Source: Ectothiorhodospira marina (lineage in GTDB: Bacteria > Pseudomonadota > Gammaproteobacteria > Ectothiorhodospirales > Ectothiorhodospiraceae). Taken from it: a stretch of 64,000 nucleotides of DNA. This document shows, piece by piece, positions 9,701-17,995 of the stretch. Location: positions 140,312-204,311 of the forward strand of contig NZ_FOAA01000004.1 of assembly GCF_900109495.1 (NCBI RefSeq), in the 5' to 3' direction. Below the pieces are notes generated by a model. That model was not told the origin of the DNA and did not search any database. It was given only the letters and a program-made list of their open reading frames with translations. The position numbers were made by a program, and so were the translations under genes. Positions within the stretch are counted from its first letter, which is position 1; each line of letters starts with the position of its first letter.

Positions 9701-10480
9701 ATGCGCATTATCAATTTTAACGCCAATGGTATCCGTTCCGCCGCTCGCAAGGGTTTTTTCCAATGGCTCGAAGCCCGCGAGGCGGATGTGGTGTGCATTC
9801 AGGAGACCAAGGCCCAGGTGCATCAGCTCACTGATGAGACCTTTCATCCCCGGGGTTATCACTGCCACTACTTCGATGCCGAGAAGAAGGGCTACAGTGG
9901 GGTGGCCCTGTACACTCGCCAGGCGCCCGACAGAGTGGTGATCGGCATGGATTCGAAGGAGTTCGATCCGGAAGCCCGCTATATCGAGGCGCGTTTTGGC
10001 GGCCTGTCGGTGGCCTCCGTGTATTTGCCATCCGGGTCCTCCGGCGAGGCCCGGCAGCAGGCCAAGTATCGTTTCATGGATGCCTTCATGGCGCGTCTGC
10101 GGGCGGCCCGTCAGGATGGCCGCGAGTACATCCTGTGCGGCGACTGGAACATTGCCCACAAGGCCATCGACCTGCGCAACTGGCGCAGCAACCAGAAGAA
10201 CTCCGGTTTTCTCCCCGAGGAGCGGGCCTGGCTGGATCAACTCTTCGACACGGTGGGCTGGGTGGATACCTTTCGACGGGTGAATTTGCAGCCCGATGAA
10301 TACACCTGGTGGTCGCATCGGGGTCAGGCCTGGGCCAAGAACGTGGGTTGGCGCCTGGATTACCAGGTAGCGACACCGGGGGTGGCGGGCAGCGTGCGCG
10401 CAGCCAGCGTGCACCGTGAAGATCGTTTTTCCGATCACGCCCCGGTGATCATGGACTATGAGTGGCCCGCCTCCTGCTGA
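9701..10480 (+). CDS. xthA: Exodeoxyribonuclease III / AP endonuclease (Crc-locus homologue)
   Basis: An endonuclease/exonuclease/phosphatase-fold DNA-repair enzyme expected to cleave abasic sites and degrade 3' ends. The 259-residue protein keeps the catalytic set: N in FNANGIRSA, E in QETK (near residue 34), D and N in GDWN, D in WRLDYQV and H in FSDHAP. By position next to pyrE and by overall resemblance it is the homologue of Pseudomonas Crc. From memory, Crc has lost several of these residues, so here an active nuclease is expected rather than a translational repressor. ATG 9701 is preferred over the GTG three bases upstream. Confidence 0.88.
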   Translation: MRIINFNANGIRSAARKGFFQWLEAREADVVCIQETKAQVHQLTDETFHPRGYHCHYFDAEKKGYSGVALYTRQAPDRVVIGMDSKEFDPEARYIEARFGGLSVASVYLPSGSSGEARQQAKYRFMDAFMARLRAARQDGREYILCGDWNIAHKAIDLRNWRSNQKNSGFLPEERAWLDQLFDTVGWVDTFRRVNLQPDEYTWWSHRGQAWAKNVGWRLDYQVATPGVAGSVRAASVHREDRFSDHAPVIMDYEWPASC

Positions 10481-10792
10481 AGGCTACCGGGTCGCCTGAG
10501 TGGGGGCATTTATGTTAGGTTCCTGGGCTAATATCCTTTCATGACCCTCCCGAAAGCGCTGAGTTCGCCTCAAGGCGCCGGCAATGACATCACGACTAGA
10601 ACGGCCGTCGGGCAGGGGTTTGGGGCCAGATGATGAGTGGTATTCCCTGCGGCGTATCGTGGTCGGAATGGTCAGCGCGTAGCGCCCGGATCGGGCGGCG
10701 TTTTCCGATCATCTCCCGTGGCTGGGCTACCATCTGGTATGAATGTCCGGCCTGATGGCCGGTGTGCAGAGCCAAGTGCAACAGGAGGGTCC
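10481..10792 (+). other. 312-bp gap before the BCCT transporter gene
   Basis: No convincing gene is visible, although the BCCT reading frame stays open back to 10637. Possible -10 elements are TAATAT (10531-10536) and a TGGTATGAAT segment near 10735, either of which could serve the transporter. There is a CGCCCGGATCGGGCG hairpin near 10684. No known riboswitch is recognised. Confidence 0.35.
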
Positions 10793-12781
10793 ATGGCCGA
10801 AAAAAATGATGCCTCAACGCGCCCGCCGCGGATACAGATCAATCCGCCGGTGTTCATCGCCTCGGCCTTGATGGCCTTTTTCCTGGTGGTGTTCGCCACG
10901 GTGTTCACCGATGTGGCAGGGGATGTATTCAGTGCCGTGCTGGGCTGGATCACTGACAAGGTGGGCTGGTTCTATGTGCTGGCGGTGGCCGGGTTTGTGG
11001 TGTTCATGTTCGCCGTGGCCATATCCAGTTACGGAGGGATCAAGCTCGGGCCCGACCATAGTGAGCCGGATTACAGCTATATTTCCTGGTTCGCCATGCT
11101 GTTCTCCGCGGGCATGGGGATTGGCCTGATGTTTTTCGGTGTGGCCGAGCCGGTGATGCACTACGTATCCCCGCCCACCGGTGACCCGGAAACGGTTCAG
11201 GCCGCGCGCGATGCCATGAGCATCACGTTCTTCCATTGGGGGCTGCATGCCTGGGCCATCTATGGGGTGGTGGCGCTTACACTGGCCTATTTCGCCTTCC
11301 GTCAGGGCCTTCCCCTGACCATTCGTTCCTCTCTTTACCCCCTGATCGGTGACCGCATCCATGGCAGTATTGGCCATACGGTGGATACTTTCGCCGTGTT
11401 GGGCACGCTGTTCGGCGTGGCCACCTCCCTGGGGCTTGGGGCCATGCAGATAAACTCCGGTCTGGAATACCTGTTTGGTGTACCCAATACACCCATTGTG
11501 CAGGTGGTTCTGATCGCCATCGTGACCATGATGGCCACGGTCTCCGTGGTGCTGGGTTTGGATGGGGGCATCCGCAGGGTCTCCGAGTTCAACATCATCC
11601 TGGCGGTGGCCCTGTTGGTCTTCGTGCTGGTGGCTGGCCCCACCGTTTATCTCCTTCAGACGGTGGTACAGAACACGGGGAATTACATCTCCAGTGTGTT
11701 CAGCATGACTTTCAACCTCTATGCCTACGAACCCACGGACTGGATCGGTGGCTGGACGCTGTTCTACTGGGGCTGGTGGATCGCCTGGGCACCCTTTGTG
11801 GGCATGTTCATCGCCCGTGTTTCCCGGGGGCGCACCATTCGTGAGTTCACTTTTGGTGTGCTGTTGGTGCCGGTAGGCTTCACCATCATGTGGATGACCT
11901 TCTTTGGTAACACCGCCCTGAACATGATCAGGGAGCAGGGCATCAGCGACCTGGCAGAGCAGGTGTCGGCGGATACCTCCGTGGCGCTGTTCCAGTTCTT
12001 TGAGCACCTGCCGTTTTCCACCATTACCGCTTTGCTGGCCACCATCCTGATCGTGACCTTTTTTGTCACTTCCTCAGACTCCGGTTCACTGGTGGTGGAT
12101 ATCCTCACCTCCGGGGGTAAAGAGGACTCCCCCACATGGCAACGTATTTTCTGGGCCACTCTTGAAGGGGTGATCGCGGCGGCCCTGCTGCTGGCCGGTG
12201 GTCTGACGGCCCTCCAGACGGCCACCATTGCCAGTGCACTGCCCTTCACCATCATCATGATCATCATGTGCTGGGGCCTGCTCAAGGCACTGCGCATCGA
12301 CCGGATGAAGAAGGTCAGCCTGCTGGAGGCCCGGGTGTCGCCGGTGGGTCCGCACGCGGCGGTGAGCTGGCAGCGGCGTCTGCGGTCCATCGTGCATCAG
12401 CCACGGCGCAATGAGGTGATCCGCTATATTCAGGAGACGGTCAAGCCCGCACTGAATGCGGTGTCCGAGGAGCTGCGCAAGCAGAACCTGGATGCCGTGG
12501 TTGGGGAGCATGAGGATGGTCGTTGCTGGGTGGAAGTACGACACGGTGAGGAGATCGATTTCTTCTACTCCGTGCGTCCCCGGGCCTATGACCCCCCCAC
12601 CTTCGTCATGCGTGACACGGGTTCGAAGCGGGCTGAGTCCCTCAAATACTTCCGGGCCGAGGTGCACCTGAGCGAGGGTGGTCAGGACTACGACGTGGTG
12701 GGCTGGAGCCAGGAAGCGCTCATCAACGATGTGCTGGAGCATTACGAGCGGCACATGCACTTCCTCGACGCCGTGCGTTGA
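10793..12781 (+). CDS. BCCT-family glycine betaine/choline transporter (BetT-like)
   Basis: A sodium- or proton-coupled secondary carrier for betaine-type solutes. The 662-residue protein has about 12 membrane segments, the glycine stretch GMGIGLMFFGVAEP near residue 109 and the tryptophan-rich TM8 segment FYWGWWIAWAPFVGMFIARV near residue 323. After TM12 a cytoplasmic tail of about 150 residues follows, as in osmosensing BetT/BetP carriers. ATG 10793 follows ACAGGAGGG, so the longer frame from 10637 is not used. The ABC betaine importer follows about 150 bp later. GMGIGL resembles sodium-coupled members rather than CaiT-type exchangers. The exact substrate is not determined. Confidence 0.92.
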   Translation: MAEKNDASTRPPRIQINPPVFIASALMAFFLVVFATVFTDVAGDVFSAVLGWITDKVGWFYVLAVAGFVVFMFAVAISSYGGIKLGPDHSEPDYSYISWFAMLFSAGMGIGLMFFGVAEPVMHYVSPPTGDPETVQAARDAMSITFFHWGLHAWAIYGVVALTLAYFAFRQGLPLTIRSSLYPLIGDRIHGSIGHTVDTFAVLGTLFGVATSLGLGAMQINSGLEYLFGVPNTPIVQVVLIAIVTMMATVSVVLGLDGGIRRVSEFNIILAVALLVFVLVAGPTVYLLQTVVQNTGNYISSVFSMTFNLYAYEPTDWIGGWTLFYWGWWIAWAPFVGMFIARVSRGRTIREFTFGVLLVPVGFTIMWMTFFGNTALNMIREQGISDLAEQVSADTSVALFQFFEHLPFSTITALLATILIVTFFVTSSDSGSLVVDILTSGGKEDSPTWQRIFWATLEGVIAAALLLAGGLTALQTATIASALPFTIIMIIMCWGLLKALRIDRMKKVSLLEARVSPVGPHAAVSWQRRLRSIVHQPRRNEVIRYIQETVKPALNAVSEELRKQNLDAVVGEHEDGRCWVEVRHGEEIDFFYSVRPRAYDPPTFVMRDTGSKRAESLKYFRAEVHLSEGGQDYDVVGWSQEALINDVLEHYERHMHFLDAVR

Positions 12782-12795
12782 GGTCATGGTATGAC

Positions 12796-12830
12796 ACCGG
12801 ACCGGGGCGCCTTGTAGCGCCGGGTCCGGT
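12796..12830 (+). terminator. Hairpin downstream of the BCCT gene
   Basis: ACCGGACC pairs perfectly with GGTCCGGT, with GGGGCGC/GCGCC extending the stem inward. No long T-run follows (CTTGAAG), so it could be a weak or Rho-assisted terminator or an mRNA-stabilising hairpin before proV. Confidence 0.45.
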
Positions 12831-12934
12831 CTTGAAGCTCACTGCGCCCCAAACCTGAACAGGGACTGGGGCGCGGTGTTTTCGTTTTTCCGAACTTTCA
12901 CGGGCCCATCGCCGGGCCCAGGCAGGACAAGACC

Positions 12935-14197
12935 TTGCAACCGAAAATCCAGGTAAAGAATGTCACCAAGGTGTTTGGTGACCATCCCGAACGCGCCTTG
13001 GAACTCCTGGATGAGGGCTTGGGCAGAAAGGAAATCCTCCAGCGCACCGGGCAGACGGTGGGGATTCAGAATGTCTGTTTCGATGTGGCACAGGGCGAGA
13101 TCCTCGTGGTCATGGGGCTCAGTGGCTGCGGTAAGTCCACCCTCATTCGATGCCTCAATCGCCTCATCGAACCCACCTCCGGAGAGGTGGTGATCGACGG
13201 TGAAGACATCCTCAAGCTGTCCAACGAAAAAGTGCTGGAGCGGCGGCGGCGCAAGTTCGGCATGGTGTTCCAGAACTTCGCCCTGTTTCCCCACCGCACC
13301 ATCCTTGATAACGCCGGATTCGGCCTGGAAATTGGGGGTGCCGACAAGGCCACTCGCGACGCCAAGGCCACCGAGGCGCTGAAGTTGGTGGGCCTGGATG
13401 GCTGGGAACAGTCCTATCCCTCACAGCTCTCCGGCGGCATGCAGCAGCGTGTAGGCCTGGCCCGTGCACTGGCGGTGGATCCGGATATCCTGCTCATGGA
13501 TGAGGCCTTCAGCGCCCTGGACCCCTTGATCCGTCGCGACATGCAGGATGAGTTGCTGGCCCTTCAGTCCCGCGTGAAAAAGACCATTGTCTTCATCACC
13601 CACGATCTGGATGAGGCCCTGAGGCTGGGGGATCGCATCGTGCTCATGAAGGATGGCTACGTGGTGCAGATCGGCACTCCCGAAGACATCCTTACGTCCC
13701 CCGCCACGCGCTATGTGGAGCGGTTCGTCGAGGATGTGGACAAGACCCAGGTGCTCACGGCGGGCGCCCTCATGCATGACCCCAAGATTCGGGTCACGCC
13801 CAACGATGGGCCGCGCACTGCCCTGCACAAGATGGACCAGGAGAGTTTCTACAGCGTGTTCGTCACCCAGCGCGATGGCACTCTGGAAGGTTACGTCTGG
13901 GCCGAAGATGCCGCCGAGGCGGTCAAGCGTAAGGAAAAGACCCTGGAAGGTCTCATCCAGCGCGACCACTACGCAGTCAAGCCCGACGAGAGTCTGGGCA
14001 CGCTGTTCCAGATGTTGGTGGACACGCGCATTCCGCTTGCCGTCGTGGATGATCATGGCAAGTTGCTGGGCACCATCGTCAAGACCCAGGTGCTGGCCGC
14101 ACTCGCGGATGCCCAACCGGACAGGGAGAATACCAACGAAGAGGAGGGTGAGCCCGCCCAGACCCAGGAGGCCCCCGATGCCAAGGTCGGCGCCTAA
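12935..14197 (+). CDS. proV: Glycine betaine ABC transporter ATPase with CBS domains (ProV/OpuAA)
   Basis: The ATPase subunit of an osmoprotectant importer. Residues 1-280 form the ABC domain: Walker A GLSGCGKST (about 63-71), signature LSGGMQQRVG (about 168), Walker B ILLMDEAFSALD (about 188). Residues about 280-395 form a tandem CBS module, and the tail is acidic (ENTNEEEGEPAQTQEAPD). In characterised OpuA transporters the CBS region and charged tail contribute to ionic-strength sensing; this role is inferred here. The only plausible start is TTG at 12935, preceded by AGGACA; there is no in-frame ATG near the N-terminus. Length 420 residues. proW follows after 93 bp. Confidence 0.93.
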   Translation: MQPKIQVKNVTKVFGDHPERALELLDEGLGRKEILQRTGQTVGIQNVCFDVAQGEILVVMGLSGCGKSTLIRCLNRLIEPTSGEVVIDGEDILKLSNEKVLERRRRKFGMVFQNFALFPHRTILDNAGFGLEIGGADKATRDAKATEALKLVGLDGWEQSYPSQLSGGMQQRVGLARALAVDPDILLMDEAFSALDPLIRRDMQDELLALQSRVKKTIVFITHDLDEALRLGDRIVLMKDGYVVQIGTPEDILTSPATRYVERFVEDVDKTQVLTAGALMHDPKIRVTPNDGPRTALHKMDQESFYSVFVTQRDGTLEGYVWAEDAAEAVKRKEKTLEGLIQRDHYAVKPDESLGTLFQMLVDTRIPLAVVDDHGKLLGTIVKTQVLAALADAQPDRENTNEEEGEPAQTQEAPDAKVGA

Positions 14198-14290
14198 CGG
14201 CATTCGTCCTCCGGCGCGAGCCTCCGTGGCTCCACGCCCGGATGGCACGGCCACTCCCATGACCCCCGTTCAAGCCCGGATCACACTATC

Positions 14291-15145
14291 ATGAGTCAGG
14301 ATTTTCCCTTTGTAGGCAAGTTCCCGTTATCGGATTACATCGACGACGGCCTGGACTGGCTGACCAACGCCTTCTCGGGTGTCACCCGTGCGATCAGTAA
14401 TGTGCTCGGCACCGGCGTGGAAGCCGTGGTGACCGCCCTCAGCTTCCCGCCCCCCTGGGTGGTCATCCTCTGTTTCGCTGCCCTCGCCTGGTATCTGGCT
14501 GGACGGCGTGTGGGCATTGGTACGGCGGCCGGCCTGTTGTTCCTGTGGAATCTGCAGCTGTGGGAGGCCACCGTTGAAACCTTCACCCTGGTGCTGTTTG
14601 CCACCGCCGTGGCCGTGGCCATCGCCTTACCGCTGGGGATACTCGGCGGACTTTCGGATCGCTTCAAGACGGCAGTGATGCCAGTGCTGGACTTCATGCA
14701 GACCATGCCGGCCTTCGTCTACCTGATCCCGGCCATTCCCTTCTTCGGATTGGGGCAGGTGTCTGCCATGTTTGCTACCGTCATCTTCTCCATGCCCCCG
14801 GCCATCCGCCTGACCATCCTGGGCATCCGCCAGGTGCCCGCGGAACTCGTGGAGGCCTCGGACGCCTTTGGTGCCAATTGGCGACAAAAGCTTTTCAAGG
14901 TGCAGATGCCCCTGGCCATACCCACCATCATGGCGGGCATCAACCAGACCATCATGCTCGCGCTTTCCATGGTGGTGATCGCCGCCATGATCGGTGCCGG
15001 CGGCCTGGGCGGCGAAGTCTGGCGGGCCATCCAGCGCCTGCAGCCGGGCAACGGCTTCGAGGCCGGCATCGCCATCGTGATCCTCGCCATGATCCTCGAC
15101 CGGGTGACCCAGAAGATCGGGCAGCCCAAAAAGAAGCAGCAGTAG
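14291..15145 (+). CDS. proW: Glycine betaine ABC transporter permease (ProW/OpuAB)
   Basis: The membrane subunit of the betaine importer, 284 residues with about six to seven hydrophobic segments. The binding-protein-dependent permease loop that contacts the ATPase is visible as ELVEASDAFGANWRQKLFKV near residue 180. The ATP-binding gene lies upstream and the solute-binding gene starts 16 bp downstream, giving the standard ATPase-permease-binding-protein order. The amphipathic N-terminus (PLSDYIDDGLDWLTN) before TM1 is typical of ProW. Confidence 0.93.
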   Translation: MSQDFPFVGKFPLSDYIDDGLDWLTNAFSGVTRAISNVLGTGVEAVVTALSFPPPWVVILCFAALAWYLAGRRVGIGTAAGLLFLWNLQLWEATVETFTLVLFATAVAVAIALPLGILGGLSDRFKTAVMPVLDFMQTMPAFVYLIPAIPFFGLGQVSAMFATVIFSMPPAIRLTILGIRQVPAELVEASDAFGANWRQKLFKVQMPLAIPTIMAGINQTIMLALSMVVIAAMIGAGGLGGEVWRAIQRLQPGNGFEAGIAIVILAMILDRVTQKIGQPKKKQQ

Positions 15146-15161
15146 CCCCCTAACCGGAGAC

Positions 15162-16031
15162 ATGCCGATGAATAGCAGACAACAGACACGAGCCGCCCGT
15201 TGGGTGGGCATCATCATGATCGTCGCACTGGTGGTGCTCCCCATGAGCGCAACCGCTGATGACAAGGGTCGTATCAAACTGCCCTACGTGGAATGGGCAA
15301 GCGAAGTGGCCAGCACCAATGTGTTGCGCGTGGTGCTGGAAGAGGCCGGCTACGACGTGCGTATGGTCTCGGTGAGTGCCGCCGCCATGTGGCAGTCCGT
15401 CGCCACCGGCGACCAGGACGCCTTCGTCGCCGCCTGGTTGCCCACCACCCACGGCCATTATCTGGAACGAGTCGAGGGCAGCGTGGAAGACCTGGGCCCT
15501 AATCTGGAAGGCACCCGCATCGGCCTGGTCGTGCCCGCCTACGTGGAGATCGACTCCATTGAAGAGCTCAATGATCATCGCCGGAAGTTCGGGCGTCAGA
15601 TCATCGGCATCGACCCGGGTGCCGGCATCATGAGCACCACCGAGGAAGCCATCGAAGAATATGACCTCAACCTGCGCCTGGTGGAAGGCTCCGGTGCCAC
15701 CATGACCGGCGTACTGGCCAACGCCATCCGCAGCAACGACTGGGTGGTGGTCACCGGCTGGACCCCTCACTGGAAGGAAGCCCGCTGGGATCTCAAGTAC
15801 CTGGAAGATCCCAAGGGCATCTACGGTGGTGAAGAATCCATCCACACCATCGTTCGGGCCGGACTCAAGGACGACATGCCCGAAGCCTACGCCATCCTCG
15901 ACAACTTCAACTGGACCCCGGCAGACATGGCCGCGGTCATGGTGATGAACGAAGAGGGGGGCGATCCTTACGACAACGCCAAGCGCTGGGTCGAACAGAA
16001 CCGCGACCTGGTGGACACCTGGCTGCCGTAA
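15162..16031 (+). CDS. Glycine betaine substrate-binding protein (ProX/OpuAC type)
   Basis: The periplasmic solute receptor for the ABC importer, 289 residues. Residues 1-32 form a signal peptide (WVGIIMIVALVVLPMSATA), without a lipobox cysteine, so a soluble periplasmic protein is expected. The mature domain begins near DDKGRIKLPYVEWASEVAST, typical of the OpuAC family. Conserved aromatic residues that can form a quaternary-amine cage are present (AAMWQSV, AAWLPTTH, GWTPHWK). An alternative start is the ATG at 15168. A hairpin lies immediately downstream. Confidence 0.9.
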   Translation: MPMNSRQQTRAARWVGIIMIVALVVLPMSATADDKGRIKLPYVEWASEVASTNVLRVVLEEAGYDVRMVSVSAAAMWQSVATGDQDAFVAAWLPTTHGHYLERVEGSVEDLGPNLEGTRIGLVVPAYVEIDSIEELNDHRRKFGRQIIGIDPGAGIMSTTEEAIEEYDLNLRLVEGSGATMTGVLANAIRSNDWVVVTGWTPHWKEARWDLKYLEDPKGIYGGEESIHTIVRAGLKDDMPEAYAILDNFNWTPADMAAVMVMNEEGGDPYDNAKRWVEQNRDLVDTWLP

Positions 16032-16038
16032 GTCCCTG

Positions 16039-16065
16039 GGGTGCCCGGCATCATGCCGGGCACCC
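16039..16065 (+). terminator. Perfect 12-bp stem hairpin after the betaine-binding gene
   Basis: GGGTGCCCGGCA pairs completely with TGCCGGGCACCC around a TCA loop. There is no T-tract after the stem. It is likely a transcript 3'-end stabiliser or a Rho-assisted terminator ending the proVWX-type operon. Confidence 0.55.
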
Positions 16066-16068
16066 GCT

Positions 16069-16101
16069 GATGCCGAAGGCCCTGGCGGGGCCCAAGGCAT
16101 C
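16069..16101 (+). terminator. Second hairpin between binding protein and porin
   Basis: GATGCC pairs with GGCATC, and within it GGCCC is followed by GGGGCCC, giving a long interrupted stem directly after the first hairpin. It is followed by ACCTTAGCC rather than a T-run. The two hairpins in series suggest that the osmoprotectant operon is insulated from the porin gene. Confidence 0.45.
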
Positions 16102-16202
16102 ACCTTAGCCGTGCAAAACCTTCAAAACCGGCACGCTCAGCGGGTCTGAACGTGCTCTCGATCAAACCCCGCTCAGACGGGAAAAGAGTGAACACACACG
16201 CC

Positions 16203-17204
16203 ATGAACAGAAAGACCTTGATCGCCACCGCCGTCACCGCCGCCCTGGCCGTGCCGGCTTACGCTCAGGCCAATGACCTGAACTTTGATTTCTACGGCTC
16301 CGCTCGGGTTGGGGTGGAATCCGTGCACCCGGATAACGACGATGTGCTGGATTCCTACACCGGCGTTCGCGATGCGTACTCCCGCATCGGCTTCAATGCC
16401 GACTACCCGCTCGCTGAAGGCCTGACCCTGATCGGTAAGTTCGAAGTGCCCTTCGATATCGCCAACAAGGCGGTGCAGGATCCTTGGGATCAGGATGAAG
16501 ACATCCGCGTCGCCAAGATCGGCGTGCAGGGTGATATGGGTACCCTGACTGTGGGGCAGATGTGGGTCCCTTACTACAATGCCATCGCCTATCCGGTGGA
16601 CATGTTCAGTTCTTACTACAGTGGCTTCGCGACCCAGTCCGCTTTCCGCATCAGTGATACGGTTGCCTACTACAGCCCTGACATGAACGGATTCTCCATG
16701 GGATTCTCCTGGTCCGATGGCGGTGGTGCGGAAAAATCCTCCGGTTCAGCTGACAACCGGGTTCAGCTGACCGGTAGCTACAGCTTCGGCAATACCACTT
16801 TGGCCTTGGGTATGGACGATCGCCGTGGCGCAAACGACGATACAAGTGTTGGTGCTTCGCTGGCTCATACCATGGGCAATCTATACATCGGCGCCAAGTA
16901 CGAGCGCCGTTCCAGCGATGACAACGCCGTGGACGGTAATACGGCTATCAATGCCTATGCGGCTTATTCCATGGGTAACAACACCTTCAAGGCCATGGTG
17001 GCAGAAGTGGAGGGCTACGGTGAAACGGTGGTTCATCTTGGGTACGACTACCAGATGACTGATGCGCTGATGCTGTTCGCTGAGTATTACAACGAGGAAG
17101 AGACCGCGGCTATCGATAGTGAGCGTGGCGCCAAGCCTGACGATGTTACTGGCGACTACGAGGGTGGCCAAGTCTTCACCGCCGGCGTGCGCTACGACTT
17201 CTAA
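16203..17204 (+). CDS. Outer-membrane porin (Gram-negative porin family)
   Basis: A 333-residue protein with a signal peptide (KTLIATAVTAALAVPAYAQA) and a beta-barrel pattern of alternating residues. The first mature strand is NDLNFDFYGSARVGVES and the C-terminal strand ends in FTAGVRYDF, with the terminal Phe used for outer-membrane assembly. Acidic residues are abundant (DDRRGANDD, GDYEGG), consistent with salt adaptation. The start is ATG 16203, not the earlier in-frame ATG at 16152. It is monocistronic: hairpins precede it and a strong terminator follows. Solute selectivity is unknown. Confidence 0.87.
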   Translation: MNRKTLIATAVTAALAVPAYAQANDLNFDFYGSARVGVESVHPDNDDVLDSYTGVRDAYSRIGFNADYPLAEGLTLIGKFEVPFDIANKAVQDPWDQDEDIRVAKIGVQGDMGTLTVGQMWVPYYNAIAYPVDMFSSYYSGFATQSAFRISDTVAYYSPDMNGFSMGFSWSDGGGAEKSSGSADNRVQLTGSYSFGNTTLALGMDDRRGANDDTSVGASLAHTMGNLYIGAKYERRSSDDNAVDGNTAINAYAAYSMGNNTFKAMVAEVEGYGETVVHLGYDYQMTDALMLFAEYYNEEETAAIDSERGAKPDDVTGDYEGGQVFTAGVRYDF

Positions 17205-17256
17205 GTCGATCGCGTGATCTGGCACGGCTCTCCAGTCGGGGCGCCGATGCCTAAGA

Positions 17257-17285
17257 GACAAAGGGGGCCGTTGGCCCCCTTTGTC
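17257..17285 (+). terminator. Rho-independent terminator of the porin gene
   Basis: GACAAAGGGGGCC pairs perfectly with GGCCCCCTTTGTC around a GTT loop, 52 bp after the porin stop. The A/T base of the stem supplies the terminal U-rich stretch. A textbook intrinsic terminator. Confidence 0.85.
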
Positions 17286-17321
17286 GTGTCAGGGTGGCGC
17301 TACCCGCCGGGTCACCCGTAC

Positions 17322-17925
17322 GGGCCGTTCGCGAACGGCCCCGCCGCTGCCTCCGCATCCCCCTGCCTTACCCGATAGGCCCGTGGCGCCTGATCCTATC
17401 GCCGGGTCGTTCGCGAACGACCCGTACGGGTGCAGAGGGGGCGTATCCCAAACGGGGGTGGTTTCCTCCGCATCCCCCTGCCTTACCCGGTAGGCCCGTG
17501 GCGCCTGATCCTATCGCCGGGTCGTTCGCGAACGACCCGTACGGGTGCAGAGGGGGGGCGTATCCCAAACGGGGGTGGCTTGCCTCCGCATTCCCCTGCC
17601 TTGCCCGATAGGCCCGTGGTGCCTGATCCTTATCGCCGGGTCGTTCGCGAACGACCCGTACGGGTGCAGAGGGGGCGTATCCCAAACGGGGGTGGTTTCC
17701 TCCGCATTCCCCTGCCTTGCCCGATAGGCCCGTGGTGCCTGATCCTTATCGCCGGGTCGTTCGCGAACGACCCGTACGGGTGCAGAGGGGGCGTATCCCA
17801 AACGGGGGTGGTTTGCCTCCGCATCCCCCTGCCTTGCCCGATAGGCCCGTGGCGCCTGATCCTTTCGCCGGGGTCGTTCGCGAACGACCCGTACGGGTGC
17901 AGAGAGGGCGTAGCCCAAGCGGGGT
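17322..17925. repeat. Tandem array of ~117-bp units centred on a 20-bp perfect palindrome
   Basis: Six palindromes occur at 17322-17341, 17404-17423, 17519-17538, 17638-17657, 17754-17773 and 17871-17890. The last five are GGGTCGTTCGCGAACGACCC and lie 115-119 bp apart. The whole unit is repeated, including CCTCCGCAT.CCCCTGCCTT, GATAGGCCCGTGG and GCGTATCCCAAACGGGGGTGG. The first palindrome is GGGCCGTTCGCGAACGGCCC, which differs by a paired C-to-T/G-to-A change that preserves symmetry. Related palindromes occur at 34554 and 56535. With the terminator it fills the porin-to-kinase gap. No coding function is apparent. Confidence 0.85.
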
Positions 17926-17995
17926 TCCTTTACCCCCACACCCCCACCCTCTATCCTATCCCCACCCGCCTTCACCCGCCCACAGGCACCCCACC

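Noticed and set aside
17322..17925. CRISPR array
   Set aside because: The whole 115-119-bp unit is repeated, not a short repeat with variable spacers, and no cas genes are in the window.
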